The notes: generated from the sequence alone by a model not told the origin. Numbered from the stretch's first letter, positions 25,524-38,138 are shown. The stretch: DNA of 64,000 nt from Prostheceraeus crozeri (GCA_907163375.1 CAJQUW010007484.1:124001-188000); one strand, 5' to 3'. A program made the numbers and translations.

Positions 25524-25823
25524 ATCATATCACACTCAAAATGGACGTGCATCCTCCTGATAGAGTGACCTGCCATGAATGAGGTCCGTTATCGTCAATT
25601 ACAAGGATAACTGATGATTTCAACAACCCATTTTTGTTAAAAGTACAGATAGATGAATAAATCGTCATTTTCTGCACAATTCGCTAACTTCAAGTGATCA
25701 AACACCGTCACTAAATCTTATCATATCACACTCAAAATGGACGTGCATACTCCTGATAGAGTGACCTGCCATGAATGAGGTCCGTTATCGTCAATTACAA
25801 GGATAACTGATGATTTCAACAAC
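25524..25823. repeat. 196-bp satellite, right part
   Basis: The array resumes after the hAT with ATCATATC at 25524 and the same junction at 25720 (period 196). With 15370-15615 it makes about 2.7 units. It stops abruptly at about 25823, where GC-richer sequence starts. Confidence 0.83.
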
Positions 25824-26076
25824 CCCCCGCCGAGCAAGCTTTGTCCGCGGACAAAACGGGTGGGAAGTGGACATCCGTCGGTCTTCCATTAACTCGCACT
25901 TTTGCCCGCGAAACTACGGATAACAAAAGGAAGTATGCGGAAATCCGTCGGGCTTCCGTTCCTCGAACTTTGCGGACGCTGTACAGAATAGAAACGGTTG
26001 TGCATGTCCGGGAATTTCCGTGTAGCGTGTGCATGGTGAACATGCTAACCAAAATCAATTGAAGACGTTGAATAGT
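25824..26076. other. GC-rich segment with internal duplication, origin unknown
   Basis: The phrase GGACATCCGTCGGTCTTCC recurs about 80 bp on as GGAAATCCGTCGGGCTTCC, each followed by a TCG(C/A)ACTTT phrase. Both strands are open for about 75 codons, with no recognisable protein. It lies between the satellite and the Sola-like element. Confidence 0.45.
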
Positions 26077-26080
26077 ATCT

Positions 26081-28711
26081 CGTCACCATCATAAGCATAT
26101 TGCCTATCTCAGAGATAGGCAATATGTAAATTGTAGGTGAATCATAATGAGCTACCTGACCCGCAACAGTCATCCAATATTTAGCAGAAAGTCACGAGCA
26201 GTTTTTTCAGAAAAACTGAAAATGCATATTGCCTATCTCACAACTTGATGTATCTCGTCATAAGCATGTTGCCTATCTCGCAACTTGAGATACGCACGTG
26301 ACTACAGATTGAACAGCTTTGATCTGATGAGTCACACGGTACAAATGTGCAGATTAAATTGAAATTAAGTAGCAAGTATCGTCACAAGCGCTCTTGTCCC
26401 GAAAATTGGAAAATAAATCAAGCCAAAGCAAAGAGACTAAATTGGATTGAGTACACTAACAGATCAGGAACACCAGTTAGTGGTCGTGGAGTGGGATTGC
26501 CCTGTACATTTGGCTACTGTGTAAAAACAGACAAGAGAGATTGTAATTCAGTTACTGCTGAGGAAATGTAAAATATTTTTGCTTCATTTTGGTCCATGTC
26601 CTCTTGGGACGAGAGACTTACGTTATTTAGGGATCACGTTGAAAGATTTGATACACAACAGCATACCACCTCTTCTACAAGTGAGTCGAGACGAAAGAAT
26701 TCTTTCAGGTTTTTTCTCGCTATGCCGTCAAATGGAAAGAGAGTTTGTGTCTGCAAGTCTCTGTTCTGTTCCACTTTTGGAGTATCTCCACGAACTGTTG
26801 GAAGCTGGATTAGCAGCCACATTGCGAAAAATAATCGACAAGCATTCTCTCCTAAGTCAGGACCGACAACACCATTTGACGAGCAGGAAAAACAATTTTT
26901 GATTGACTTTTTGCAAAATCTTCCTACGATTGACTCGCATTACTGCAGAAGCTCTGATACTTACAGAGATAAGAAGTTTCTTTATCCTGGAACGAAGTTA
27001 CAAGACATTTATGTTGAATACAAAGAAAGCTCGACACAAAGCCAACGTAAGGACAGCTTCATTGACTTACTTTAAATACATGTTCACAGAAATGAAATTC
27101 GCGGTTTTTTTACCAAAAAATGATCAGTGTGACACTTGTATAGGATTCAAAATGGGTTCAATTGACCGTGAAAAGTATGAAACACACGTGAATAACGCCA
27201 AAAAAGCTAGAAATGCAAAGGAAATAGATAAATCTCTCGCGAATTCAGACCAGGTCTCGGTGTGGACAATGGCTACTCAAAACGTCCTCCTTTGTCCAGA
27301 AACGAAAGCTAGTGCTATGTACTACCGCTGCAGATTGCAAGTTCACAATTTGACATTTTATGACATGAGCACTCAGCAAGGCTTCTGCTATGTATGGGAT
27401 GAGACGCAGGGTGATTGATCTAGCGATGTGTTTGCTTCAATACAGGTAGAACACTTCAGAGAGTACATTAGATGTCATCCAAATGTAAGACATGTCATCG
27501 TTTGGAGCGATAACTGTGGTTATCAAAATAAAAATGTTGTATTGGCTAATGCTTACTGCAGTCGTGCCACGGAAACTGGAGTCACTATAAGTCAATAATA
27601 TTTGATACAAGGCCATTCACAAATGGAATGCGATAGCATTCACTCGAAAATAGAAAGAAATTTGTGCACTGACGTTTGTGTTCCAAGAGACTATGTTGCT
27701 CTCATGAAATCTGCTAGGCGAAACCCTTCTCCTTTTGATGTGAAAATGTTGTCGTATACAGATTTCAAAAAAATGGTCCGATCGTCATGTTAACTCCATT
27801 CGCCCAGGAAAGAAAGCTGGCGACAGGGACTGTACATGACCTGAGAGGACTTAAGTATTTTCCAAATGAAACCATCAAGTTCAACCTGGCATTCGAGAAC
27901 GAATGGACAGATTTACCATGTAGGCTGAGGAAAAAATGACGATTATGAATGGATACAAGCTTTTCACGAAGAAATCCCTATTACTAGGAAGAAGTTTGAC
28001 GATCTGCAATTCATGAAAAAGTTCTAACGAAAGACGTGCATCAATATTACGACAAAATTTTACACAAATGAGTTCAGCTGAAAGTTTCTTACAAGACTTT
28101 GTGAAGCAATACATGACTAGTTCATAAATGTAAATGTTTTTACTTCCTTGTTCATGTCCATGCACATGTACGGATTCAAGAATGTCAGTATGTCAGCTTA
28201 AAATATTTATCACTCTTTCATATAGATTACATACGCAGCCTATATAATGTTGCAGATAAATCCTAAAACCGATAACGGATGCGCCTACTTATTCATGTGA
28301 AAGTACGTCTACATGCTATTTCAAAGCGCCTATAGTCACTACATGTAATAATTACAACAATTTTCTATGCATATAATATCATAATCCCCCCGATAAGGCT
28401 GAACTACTTTAGATAAATGCCGAAGATCATTACAGACATAAATTTGGGCAAAATCCAAATTCTTAATAATATGCATATTGCCTATCTCATTAGGAGCACA
28501 CATGCATATTGCCTATCTCAATTTTGTTTATATTTACAGTAGCAAACCAAATTGTTTACAATGTAATTAGTATGAAAAGTAGTCTTAGCATGTATTTGAT
28601 TGATAACACAAGCCTAACTTCATTCATTATCTAGCTAATTTGTTTAAGACAGTTATTTGTGTCTCCTGAAAAATTGAACAAAATGAGATAGGCAATATGC
28701 TTATGACGGTG
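26081..28711 (+). mobile_element. Sola-like DNA transposon, 2631 bp, TSD ATCT, decayed
   Basis: Terminal inverted repeats start CGTCACC(A/G)TCATAAGC and continue ATATTGCCTATCTC at both ends. The 4-bp sequence ATCT lies directly outside each end (26077-26080 and 28712-28715). The motif GCATATTGCCTATCTC is repeated inside both ends (about 26094, 26223, 26263, and 28471, 28503, 28684). A 4-bp TSD and long TIRs fit the Sola superfamily. That name is an inference from structure and remembered family traits. The interior carries one decayed transposase. Confidence 0.75.
26347..28060 (+). pseudogene. decayed Sola-like transposase
   Basis: The deduced protein runs across frames: a basic N-terminus, an HTH-like SPRTVGSWISSH, a zinc-binding CDTCIGFKMG segment, then VWDETQG, IVWSDNCGYQNKN and QGHSQMECDSIHSKIE, which look like the acidic catalytic blocks of this transposase family. 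It is broken by at least three in-frame stops (near 26569, 27416 and 27596) and by frameshifts near 27040 and after about 27790. The stop at 27596 falls just before the conserved GHSQMECDS block. The decay shows the copy is old and cannot make an enzyme. Confidence 0.7.
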
Positions 28712-28715
28712 ACGA

Positions 28716-30080
28716 TCTGTAATGCTAGAAGGCAATTGTTTGCTTTTGACTGAGGAATTTTTGCAGATGAAATACACAGCGCTTTAATTTGTGATAAATA
28801 TAAAATATCTAAAAATACAGCACACTGTATAGATTAATTTTATAAACAAAATTCCTTAACCTTCATTGTTATTTGCAATCATCCACATGAGCATCAAATC
28901 CAACATTCGTCGATTCATGTAAATCTACATTCATATCTTAATGGGATATCTTCACCGATCCAGTGAAAAGAGAACTATCGGAATCAGCCAGTAGCTTTTT
29001 GGTTATAATGAAACATTAATGCGCTTCTTTTCTGCTGATGATTCCAATCATATGTCTTTGTGCTCACCTTTACCGTTATGCAATTGAGCAGCACACTCGT
29101 TTGGGATCACCTTGCAATTTTGAATTGCTCTTAGTTCGTCCGATTGGTTGATGTTTCTAAACTAACTAGAGAACATCTTGGATATCCCTACCTTTCAAGA
29201 TAAACCTAACACCAGGTTTGCGTTTGCCTTCAACAGAAAATGAAATGCGTGTCAATCCTTCGAATGAAATTTGCCTTAATTTATTGAAGGAATCTTCCAG
29301 AATGTTGTGATTCAACATTCTAAATTAGCTATTTTTTCAAAGCAAAATTGTTGATGAATCGAACAAATGCACCCAAATAATCCATATTACCATTTCCTTG
29401 TTGTAGACGAGTCTCTTCCCTTATCAAGCAGCATTTTGAACCGGGTCCAACTTGGACCAAAAAACTACCGGGACGTTGTAAAGGTCATTTCAAAAATACA
29501 TACGAGGGAGAAGCTTTCATTGAAATGCATCCATCGTCTACCGACAGTGAGGCTGATAAAATTGCATTGGTTACTTCCCAAGTTGAGGGATATCTGTCAA
29601 AAGATGATTCGGCACTTCGTCATGGAACAACATCAAAAGTTCTTTATGGTAAGATGTCCACAAATATACACTTTTACTTATGCAGGAATACATACCACTA
29701 ATGCTCATCAAACCAGTAAACGTTTCCGGTAAAATATATACCGATGGCCTAAAGGCATGCGTTGTAAGAGTAAATCAAGCATTTGGGGTGCCAGTAACCA
29801 AAGTTCAACATGTTTCGTAGGATGTCATCGAAGGCTTAAATTTTCATCAAGGTTTAGTGTATTTTCATAACAAATGATGCAATAATGCTTGGATAACGCA
29901 AATTCACCGCTGTGAGACTTGCGTTTTGTCGGCTGTGCATACAAGTAGACGAATCCTTGCCCAGTGGAGATAATTCATCAAATTTTGAAAGATTGCCATT
30001 GCATTAATTGCACTAATCATTCAGATTATAGGCTTAGCGATTTTAATTACTACCTTTGTTTATCAAATCACACATGTAAG
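28716..30080. other. no identified gene; one unexplained ORF at 29367-29732
   Basis: The 121-codon plus-strand ORF at 29367 contains IHTREKLSLKCIHRLPTVRLIKLHWLLPKLRD. It has protein-like composition but no family I recognise, and no clear splice signals. A shifted frame over its second half (KDDSALRHGTT) also looks protein-like, so it may be a broken gene fragment. The rest is AT-rich. Confidence 0.35.
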
Positions 30081-30206
30081 CAGGGATCGCAATTTTCCGG
30101 GGTTTTTTTGCGAAATTAATCTAATGTAAATATTTCAAATTTATGCATTCAACCCCTGGTTTTTCCCGATTTTCCGGTTTTTTTCTTGGGTGAATTGCAA
30201 TCCCTG
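30081..30206. mobile_element. 126-bp inverted-repeat element (hAT-like MITE)
   Basis: Ends are CAGGGATCGCAATTTTCC and the inverse AATTGCAATCCCTG. No coding capacity. The 8-bp flanks (CATGTAAG and CATGCATC) agree only in part, so the TSD is unproven. CAGGGAT-type ends recur at 38139 and 50956. Confidence 0.5.
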
Positions 30207-31079
30207 CATGCATCCTGCTCCTGCTCCCACTCCTGCGCAAATGCGCAAATTTCTAGGAAATTCCAATTTTCTGCGCAAATTCGACAATTTTGTTGTAAAA
30301 ATGTTAAATTAATAATTAATATCGACATGGTATTTCTTTTTCATGCTAATTATATGGATGTGAATGGGACGAATTCATCGAATATATTTTTTCTAAGCAT
30401 GCTTTTCTTTTACTTTTTCTGGATTATTATTGCTTCTTTCCCGAGACTTAAACGGAAGTAAACTTTTGTAAACATCCCGTATAATGATCATTCAGAAAGG
30501 AAGACGAGAAAATCTAACTTGATGTACATCAACTTAATTATTTCGCTTTAGCTGCAGACACATTATACCAATGACAAATCAGATGCAAATCTAAAAAAGT
30601 TACGTCTTAAGATATGTAAGTTAGTAAGGGCATCCTTTGGAAACATTTAATTCAGCTGTTTCATTCAAGTTGCATTTAATCACTTACAATATCCTACTGT
30701 CAAATCTATTTTCATTAATTTGAAATTTATAACTTCGTAGAATCAACCAAATTTAATATTGTTAGTGATATGCCGTACGAGTTTATATTCATTTTCAATC
30801 TCATAGTCGCTCTACTCGCTTGTCGTCTGGTATGTAATTTTTTGATATTTCGCTATTTAAGCTGTATCTACTCGTAATTATCATCCAATTGATAAGTTTA
30901 CAACTTTCAACATTTCAATGAAACGTCATTACTTAAACAGCAATAACGGTTAATTTATAAGGTCGTAGGCCTACCTGATAGAACTTTTAAAAGAAATGTA
31001 GTTTGCATGGAAGATGTTGATCTTCAGATTTTGTCTCTCTGTATATGCCCACAATTATTAATTAAAGAAAGAAAAATAA

Positions 31080-31145
31080 TGAATACCTTCTGGACCCTTC
31101 TTTGAAGAAGGGTATTGACCCGAAAAGTCGAGAAATAGTTAAGTT
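31080..31145 (+). mobile_element. possible Penelope-like 3' tail
   Basis: A hairpin-forming CTTCTTTGAAGAAGGG followed by TTGACCCGAAAAGTCG resembles the 3' terminal region of Penelope-like elements in other invertebrates. It is short and lacks coding sequence, so the identification is weak. Confidence 0.3.
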
Positions 31146-31378
31146 TTTCTTTCTTTATTTATCTAGTATTACAGGGGGAGACAAAATCGGAATTCTATAT
31201 CAATATATTAAATTATATTTGGCACCTATAAGTGCAACGAGCACCTAGGCAGCAAAGGAAAATACATCAGGAGTTACAGTAAATCATGATCAGCTGTCGC
31301 TTACATTGTTTCACAGTATCACTATTAACAATGCTATCGGGGAGGCGGTTCCAGTCATCGTTAGTCGTCGTTGTACAC
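31146..31378 (-). mobile_element. LINE 3' end, 5'-truncated
   Basis: On the minus strand the frame reads NDDWNRLPDSIVNSDTVKQC and then a short tail to a TGA at 31269-31267. W-N-x-L-P-x-x-I/V is the usual extreme C-terminus of LINE reverse transcriptases. A short 3' UTR ends in AATAAATAAAGAAAGAAAAA. Only the last 40 or so codons remain. Confidence 0.65.
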
Positions 31379-31401
31379 GTTTGATAGCTAGAATGTCTTA
31401 A

Positions 31402-31610
31402 CTACCCCAGTAACCACTTACTTCGACGCGAAGTCGCCATAATGTCGCTGCGAAAAATATAGATTTATTATGCTGCCGCGATATCGGGGTAATATCGCCC
31501 TTGTTAACGTAGATTTGCAGTATTGATCTGATGTTGATGCGATATCGACTAGAGTACATCTACATAACGTTATTTGATAACATCCAGGCGGTATCGCTAA
31601 ATTACATTTC
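31402..31610. repeat. terminal-like sequence rich in GCGATATCG (left partner of 43290-43458)
   Basis: Begins TACCCCAGTAACCA and is followed by scattered CGATATCG/TCGC motifs. The segment ending at 43458 has the same first 14 bases in inverted orientation and the same motif type. The pair may be the ends of one 12-kb element or of two related small elements. Confidence 0.5.
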
Positions 31611-33436
31611 TCAGCATCGTTACTTTTTAATTTTTACGCCTGTGATATGTGTTAACCATCTCTACACATTTGAATTGTGAAATCCCAGCGTTTTTTATCA
31701 CAATTTCATTCTATAATAACTACTTTAATATTTTTATTGACAGAACATTAAATTGTCAGTTGTAAACCCAAGCTACTATGAATAAATACTAGATCATTTT
31801 GAATTAAGTTTATTCAATTAACATCAAACACAAAAATAAAAAATTTCATCAATCATTTCTGAAATTACACTGTAGAAGTAAATAAATACTAAACGAATGA
31901 GCATGATACCAGAAAAATTGTAAATGTTTTTTCATAGTCATGTTGAAATATCCCACTTTTCCATCCGGTAAAACAGGATCATATGTGTATTGTTTCATTG
32001 ATTTTCATCCCAATATTTTATGAAATTAGCTTCTCGCACCATTGGTTCAGTAAGTCTCAAATGTCAAAAGCATTCTTCTAAACGACAATTTTTATTTCAT
32101 TTCTCTTCCAATTTTTTTTTCCATCTTTGCCACTGAATAACAGTCCATCTAGATTTTTTATTGGAGACTGATAAATTGAGCTTTGCTGTGTTTGGGAAAT
32201 TGAAGGCCTTTCAAATGCCTTCAAACTCCTCAGATTTCTTATCCACTGTTAATTCTTAAAAGAAATCAGCTGTTTTGATCGAAAAATCGAAAATATTAAA
32301 AGCTTATAATAAAAATATTTTGTCAATGCTAAACAAATACATATCCTTACAAGATAGACATCAGATTACATTTAATGTACTAAATCAAATTATGTTATCT
32401 ACATTTTTATTGTTATCTATATTTAATCTGATGTCAATTCACACAAATATTTGCTGTTGAGGAAAGGTATGCTGTTAAAGTTACAGTAGCAAAATAATCT
32501 TCGGTTACTTTAAGGTCTATGTTCTGATGTAAAAATATGTGTAAAGGAATAAATTTGATCATCAGTTTTAGAGCTAAGTATTTAACATTTGATTATTGAA
32601 AGATTCAAGATACTTAAAAGTTATGATTTGGTTATGATCATCCCCAAGTTACCTCATGCGTAAGGAATATCTGATAACCTTTTTAATTGAAATGGAATTA
32701 GTTGTAAAAAAATCTGTGGTTGTAACGGCTGGACCATGTCACCACACTATAGTACCATGAAGGTGTCCTACGAACATCATTTGTAGACAAATTTAAAGGA
32801 GCATAATCGATACATTACACGCAAAAAGAATCATTAATTACAAACAAAAAATCTACGCATTTAATGACATAGAATCAATCACGTAGGAGATTTTTAAGTA
32901 AAATAGTAGGCCTATAAGGTTAAGTCGTCCAAATGCATGTATTGTAATTCCATAGAACTGCCACAAATTCAACACAAATTTCACTATAGAATTGACTTTT
33001 TTCAGAAATACCATATTATTTGATTTGAAACTAAATAACCAATGATCATAATTGTTCGAGTCTGTTGACATTATACTATAGCTGCAGAAACTATCATTGA
33101 TGGCAGAATATTTCGATAAGTTGTGTAGTTGGTTAATATAATACTGACTCTATGGTTAATATTTAAAGCTTGACTTTATTTACTTTTTGTTTAAACTGTC
33201 GGCTTCCATTTGCATCTTCATTTTATGCCGCCATTAATTTCATTGTCCGTCAGCGGTAGACGATATGCACCTGTGTTTGTCTGCTAGAAAAGCTATTGCA
33301 GCTCTGTTAATTACATATTTCTCTGAATCGTCTTAAATACCTCCCTTAGTGCTCAAAGAGTTACATAGTCAGGTATCGCATAGGAGAGCTTTCTATCGAT
33401 TTAAAATTAGGTAGGTTATTAGACATTATTACACGT
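31611..33436. other. AT-rich, no gene seen
   Basis: No ORF with family resemblance on either strand and no clear inverted or tandem repeat. Confidence 0.45.
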
Positions 33437-33445
33437 TATTATATA

Positions 33446-34077
33446 GGTAGTTGCTATTGTAACCACCACTTGTAACTATAAGTCAGATGTAGGCTATTGT
33501 TACCATTGCGGATTTTCCTTCAATGCTTAATAGATGTAATTATTAATTTAATAAAGCACTCTGATTTTTTAACATTTAGTATAAACTACGTTTGGGTGTG
33601 ATTTCACTGTGGTGATCAGAATACCACACATATTTAAGCTTATTCTAATTTTAGGTACAAGATCTTCTACAACTAAAAGCAATCAACAATTCGATTAATA
33701 ACTTCATATCTAAAAACATCAAGTTTGGACGTAACAGTTGTCCGGGACTTGGAATTTGTAAGACGACGCTACAACATTTGTCGGATCACGCTGCCAACAA
33801 TCAGTTGAGTGGAAAGTTAGCTAGCAAGTTATGGCATACATAACGTTAACAGTACTAACAAACGTCTATTTCAAATTAACCAATTTCTTTCTGTATGATA
33901 AAACTGTGCTTTGTTTTCCTTTTCATACGTCTTTATGCTTATGCCTAACTCTTCGAAAATCGGAGTGATTTAGTTAATAAAATTACCTATATTAAGCATT
34001 ATAGGAGAATCTCCGATGGTAACGATAACCTACAGTCGACTTATAGTTACCACTTTGTGGTAACAATAGCCACTACC
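33446..34077. mobile_element. 632-bp non-autonomous element with 9-bp TSD
   Basis: Inverted ends begin GGTAGTTGCTATTGT (left) and GGTAGTGGCTATTGT (right, read inward). They stay similar for about 95 bp, including AACTATAAGTC and GTAGGCTATTGTTACCAT. A perfect 9-bp direct repeat TATTATATA flanks them (33437-33445 and 34078-34086). A 9-bp TSD suggests Mutator-like mobilisation. No coding sequence inside. Confidence 0.75.
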
Positions 34078-34257
34078 TATTATATAGCAGGTCACATTAT
34101 CATACAGCAGGTTATATTATTATTAGCAGGTCACTCCTAATATATCCATTAGAAACTTAGCTTACTTGCCATTAGTTTACTGAGTCAAGGGATTCAGTGG
34201 GCTTTACCCAAGTAGCTAGAGAAGTATATTATTCAACGTGGCACTTAATTGTAACTA

Positions 34258-35575
34258 GAGAAGCTAAATTCTCAACCAGCAACTACCGTATCATCAAATA
34301 CGCTTGGTCATAACAGAGTCACGATATTGTCATAGAATATGCGTAAGGGCTAACGATTTGGTCAATATCTTGATATGATACGGCGACCTCAGGTCTTGTT
34401 ATTTTTAGGAGAGTCGCATTTATCCAGGTCAGTATTCAGAGAATTCACAAAATGAGAGAAGCTAAAATCTCAACCAACTACCGTATCACCAAATACGCTT
34501 GTTCATAACAGAGCCACGACTATGTTATAGTATATGTGAACGGGCTAACGATTTGGTCAATATCTTGATATGATACGGCGACCTCAGGTCTTGTTATTTT
34601 TAGGAGAGTCGCATTTATCCAGGTCAGTATTCAGAGAATTCACAAAATGAGAGAAGCTAAAATCTCAACCAACTACCGTATCACCAAATACGCTTGTTCA
34701 TAACAGAGCCACGACTATGTTATGGTATATGTGAACGGGCTAACGATTTGGTCAATATCTTGATATGATACGGCGACCTCAGGTCTTGTTATTTTTAGGA
34801 GAGTCGCATTTATCCAGGTCGGTGTTCAGAGAATTCACAAAAAGAGAAACTAAAATCTCAACCAACTCATGGTTCCTACTACTCCTGGGTCTTCTGGATA
34901 TCTCCTGGATATTGATGACGGATAATTAATCAGTAGGAACCCTGCAACTACTAGGAGAGTCGCATTTATCCAGGTCAGTGTTCAGAGAATTCACAAAATT
35001 ATAGAAACTAAAATCTCAAACATCTACCGTATCATCAAATACGTTCGTTCATAACATAGCCACGATATTGTTATAGAATATGCGTATGGGCTAACGATTT
35101 GGTCAGTATCTTGATATGATACGGCGACCTCAGGTCTTGTTATTTTTAGGAGAGTCGCATTTATCCAGGTCGGTGTTCAGAGAATTCACAAAAAGAGAAA
35201 CTAAATTCTCAACCAACTCATGGTTCCTACTACTCCTGGGTCTCCTGGATATCTCCTGGATATTGATGACGGATAATTAATCAGTAGGAACCCTGCAACT
35301 ACTAGGAGAGTCGCATTTATCCAGGTCAGTATTCAGAGAATTCACAAAATGAGAGAAGCTAAAATCTCAACCAACTACCGTATCATCAAATACGTTCGTT
35401 CATAACATAGCCACGATATTGTTATAGAATATGCGTATGGGCTAACGATTTGGTCAGTATCTTAATATGATACGGCGACCTCAGGTCTTGTTATTTTTAG
35501 GAGAGTCGCATTTATCCAGGTCGGTGTTCAGAGAATTCACAAAATAAGAGAAACTAAAATCTCAACCATCTACCA
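34258..35575. repeat. higher-order tandem array of 195-bp and 156-bp units
   Basis: TATCCAGGTC(A/G)GT starts units at 34421, 34616, 34811, 34967, 35162, 35318 and 35513, giving spacings 195, 195, 156, 195, 156, 195. All units share the GGAGAGTCGCATT junction and AGAGAATTCACAAAA. The 195-bp type continues with ATACGGCGACCTCAGGTC. The 156-bp type has an inverted pair GGTTCCTACT/AGTAGGAACC instead. The array ends 150 bp before the CACTA-like gene and may be part of that element's 5' region. Confidence 0.88.
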
Positions 35576-35729
35576 TATCATCAAATTTTTCGAAACAATT
35601 GAGGCATCCCTGTGGAAAGTTTGAACAGGGCTGTATCTAGGTACTACCTTACTCTTAAATATTGTTAATTATCAATATCTTCAGAATATAGGCCTTTCCT
35701 GTTACATGAAGCTCTCTTATTTTCAGAGA

Positions 35730-37675
35730 ATGTCAAGCATTCGCAGTAGACAGCGTTCAATTAAAAGACAATTCGATCACCTTGTTGGAGAAGCATGTTC
35801 TGTCGAACGATCAAGACTTCCCCGAACGTATTGCCATGAAAGAGATTTTAATGGAGATGAATTCGCTGGTTCAGTTGATAGTGATACTCAGTCTGGAGAT
35901 TCCCATATAATTCCGCATGATGGAATGACGTATGAAATCTTAGAGAATATGAGTGAGACTGATGAGAGTGATTCACATGAGGATAAAAATGAATTGACAT
36001 TACCTGAAGACTTGAGAGAGTGGGCATTGAAATTCAACATCAGTAATAGTGCTGTCGATAATCTTCTGAAACTACTCCATCCTCATTTTCCTGATTTGCC
36101 TTTATGTGTACGAACTTTATGTCGCATGCCTCGTGATGTAGCGAATCATATACAGAATTTTGAAAATGGGAAGTTTATTTATTTCGGAATAAAACGTATT
36201 TTGAATATGATTGATATCGAAAACCGTGAAGTGAAGAGATCCCTTACAATAAATATCGACGGTCTCCAACTACATAAAAGTTCCAATGAACAATTCTGGC
36301 CAATTCTGGGGTCATTTGTGGACACTAAACCTTTTGTTATTGCTCTTTTTCAAGGAAAAGGAAAACCTGAAATTAATAAATTCCTCACTGATTTTCTGGA
36401 AGAAATGAAAAGCTTAGAAAGGTCAATAACTTTGGAGAAAGTTATTTGTGACAGCCCTGCCCGCGCATTCGTAAAGCAAATTAAATCACACAGCGGATAT
36501 CATTCTTGTGATAAATGTATTGCATCTGGTGAGTATGATGGGACAATCATTTTCCCTACATATTCAATGGCTCAACGTACTGATTATTCTTTCCGTCAGC
36601 AACTTGATGAAGATCACCACATTGGCATTTCCCCAATGACAGAGTTGACTATTGATTGCATTAAAAGCTTCCCTTTGGACTATATGCACTTGGTCTGCCT
36701 TGGTGTTATGAAGCGAATGTTGATGTTTTGGATTGAAGGCCCTCTAAAGACACGATTATCTTCGAGATTTGTTCAAAATATCTCATTATCTTTATCAGCC
36801 GTATGTGAATATTTTCCTATGGAATTTTCTAGGAAACCTCGGAGTTTGAAATTCATCAAAAGTTGGAAAGCAACTGAGTTCAGGTCATTTCTATTGTACA
36901 CTGGTATGATAGTACTGAAAAACGTCGTATCTCGCGATGTTTATGATAATTTCGTTTGCCTACATGTTGCAATTTTTATTTTAAGTGATCCCACGTTAGT
37001 GATACATCACGAGTTGCTTCGTTATGCCGAATCACTATTAGAGACATACGTAAAAAATGCTGAGTTATTATATGGGAAAAATATATTGTGTTTAATGTCC
37101 ATGCATTACTACATTTAGCTAAAGATTGTGAGCATTTTGGTTGTCTGGATAGATTCAGTGCATTCAAATACGAAAATTTCATGTGTTCAATCAAACGAAT
37201 GTTAAGGAGTAACTTCTTACCAATAGAGCAATTTTACAACAGGTATGAGGAAAAAAGTGAGGTTTCGATGTTGGTTTCAGATTCGATTACTTGCTTTAAA
37301 AAACCGCATTCGTCTGGACCTCTCAATTCATTGCCTCTAGGTTCAACTCAGTATTCAGTTTGTGTAAAAAAGAATGTGTATTTTTCGGTGTATCATCCTT
37401 TTAAAAATGACCACTTTTTTGACTCGGATTATGTTTGTTACAAAATCATAAATATTGTTGATTGCAAGGATGACGCATTTTTTGTATGTAAAAAATATAC
37501 CTCGTATGACTCGTTTTATGAATATCCATGTAATTCTAAAAAGTTGAATATATTTTCGGTATCTGATTTATCAGATACCTTATACAGTATCAGCATAACT
37601 TTGGTGTTTCGGAAATGTTGTGTATTCCTACTAAATGGAAAGACTCTTGCTATTCCTATGTTGATTCCTATATAG
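35730..37675 (+). CDS. CACTA/EnSpm-like transposase, one frameshift
   Basis: An acceptor (CTTATTTTCAG) precedes ATG 35730, which is preferred to an ATG 24 bases upstream. The first frame runs to a TAG ending at 37118, and the second resumes near 37085 (VHALLHLAKDCEHFGCLDRF) and ends in TAG at 37673-37675. A single indel in an A-run near 37078 explains the shift. An acidic N-terminal part precedes LTINIDGLQLHKSSNEQFWP (first catalytic Asp), ALFQGKGKP, VICDSPARAF (second Asp), HSCDKC (zinc-binding cysteines) and PLDYMHLVCLGVMK. This order matches the D-G-L-x-x-x-K-S-S and W-P-I-L family of animal CACTA-type transposases. The joined length of about 640 aa is normal. CACTA termini were not proven; see the matching ends at 31402 and 43458. 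Confidence 0.72.
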
Positions 37676-38138
37676 GAGCTATTACATGAATGAGCTTCAT
37701 TATGAAAGATGCTTTTGTGATGATAGGTAGTCGATTACAAAGTGATATTTTTGAACGAATCTGATACTAATATTGCTTTAATGTAATAATAAATCAGTTT
37801 TCCGTAGTTGCTTTATTCTTTTAGAAAGGATTCATGTACAGATCTTTCTCTTTCTTTTCACATATTTAAGTCAATCTAATCATGTAACAGTAATTATTCT
37901 TCAGTGATGTATATATGATTTTTTCCTTCTTTTTTTTAAAGATATCATACACCGCCCCAACATCTGCTAATGTAATTTATTTTTATGGATATGCACTCCT
38001 TCTGACAGCGCCTCTATCGTATCTATGCCATCCCCGATTCGTGTAGTGGGATATCTCGCTTTAATTCATTATTGGATTTATACCGGAACATTATCTCGCT
38101 TAATGTTTTTTGAGAAATTGTCGCTGAGGTCTTACATA

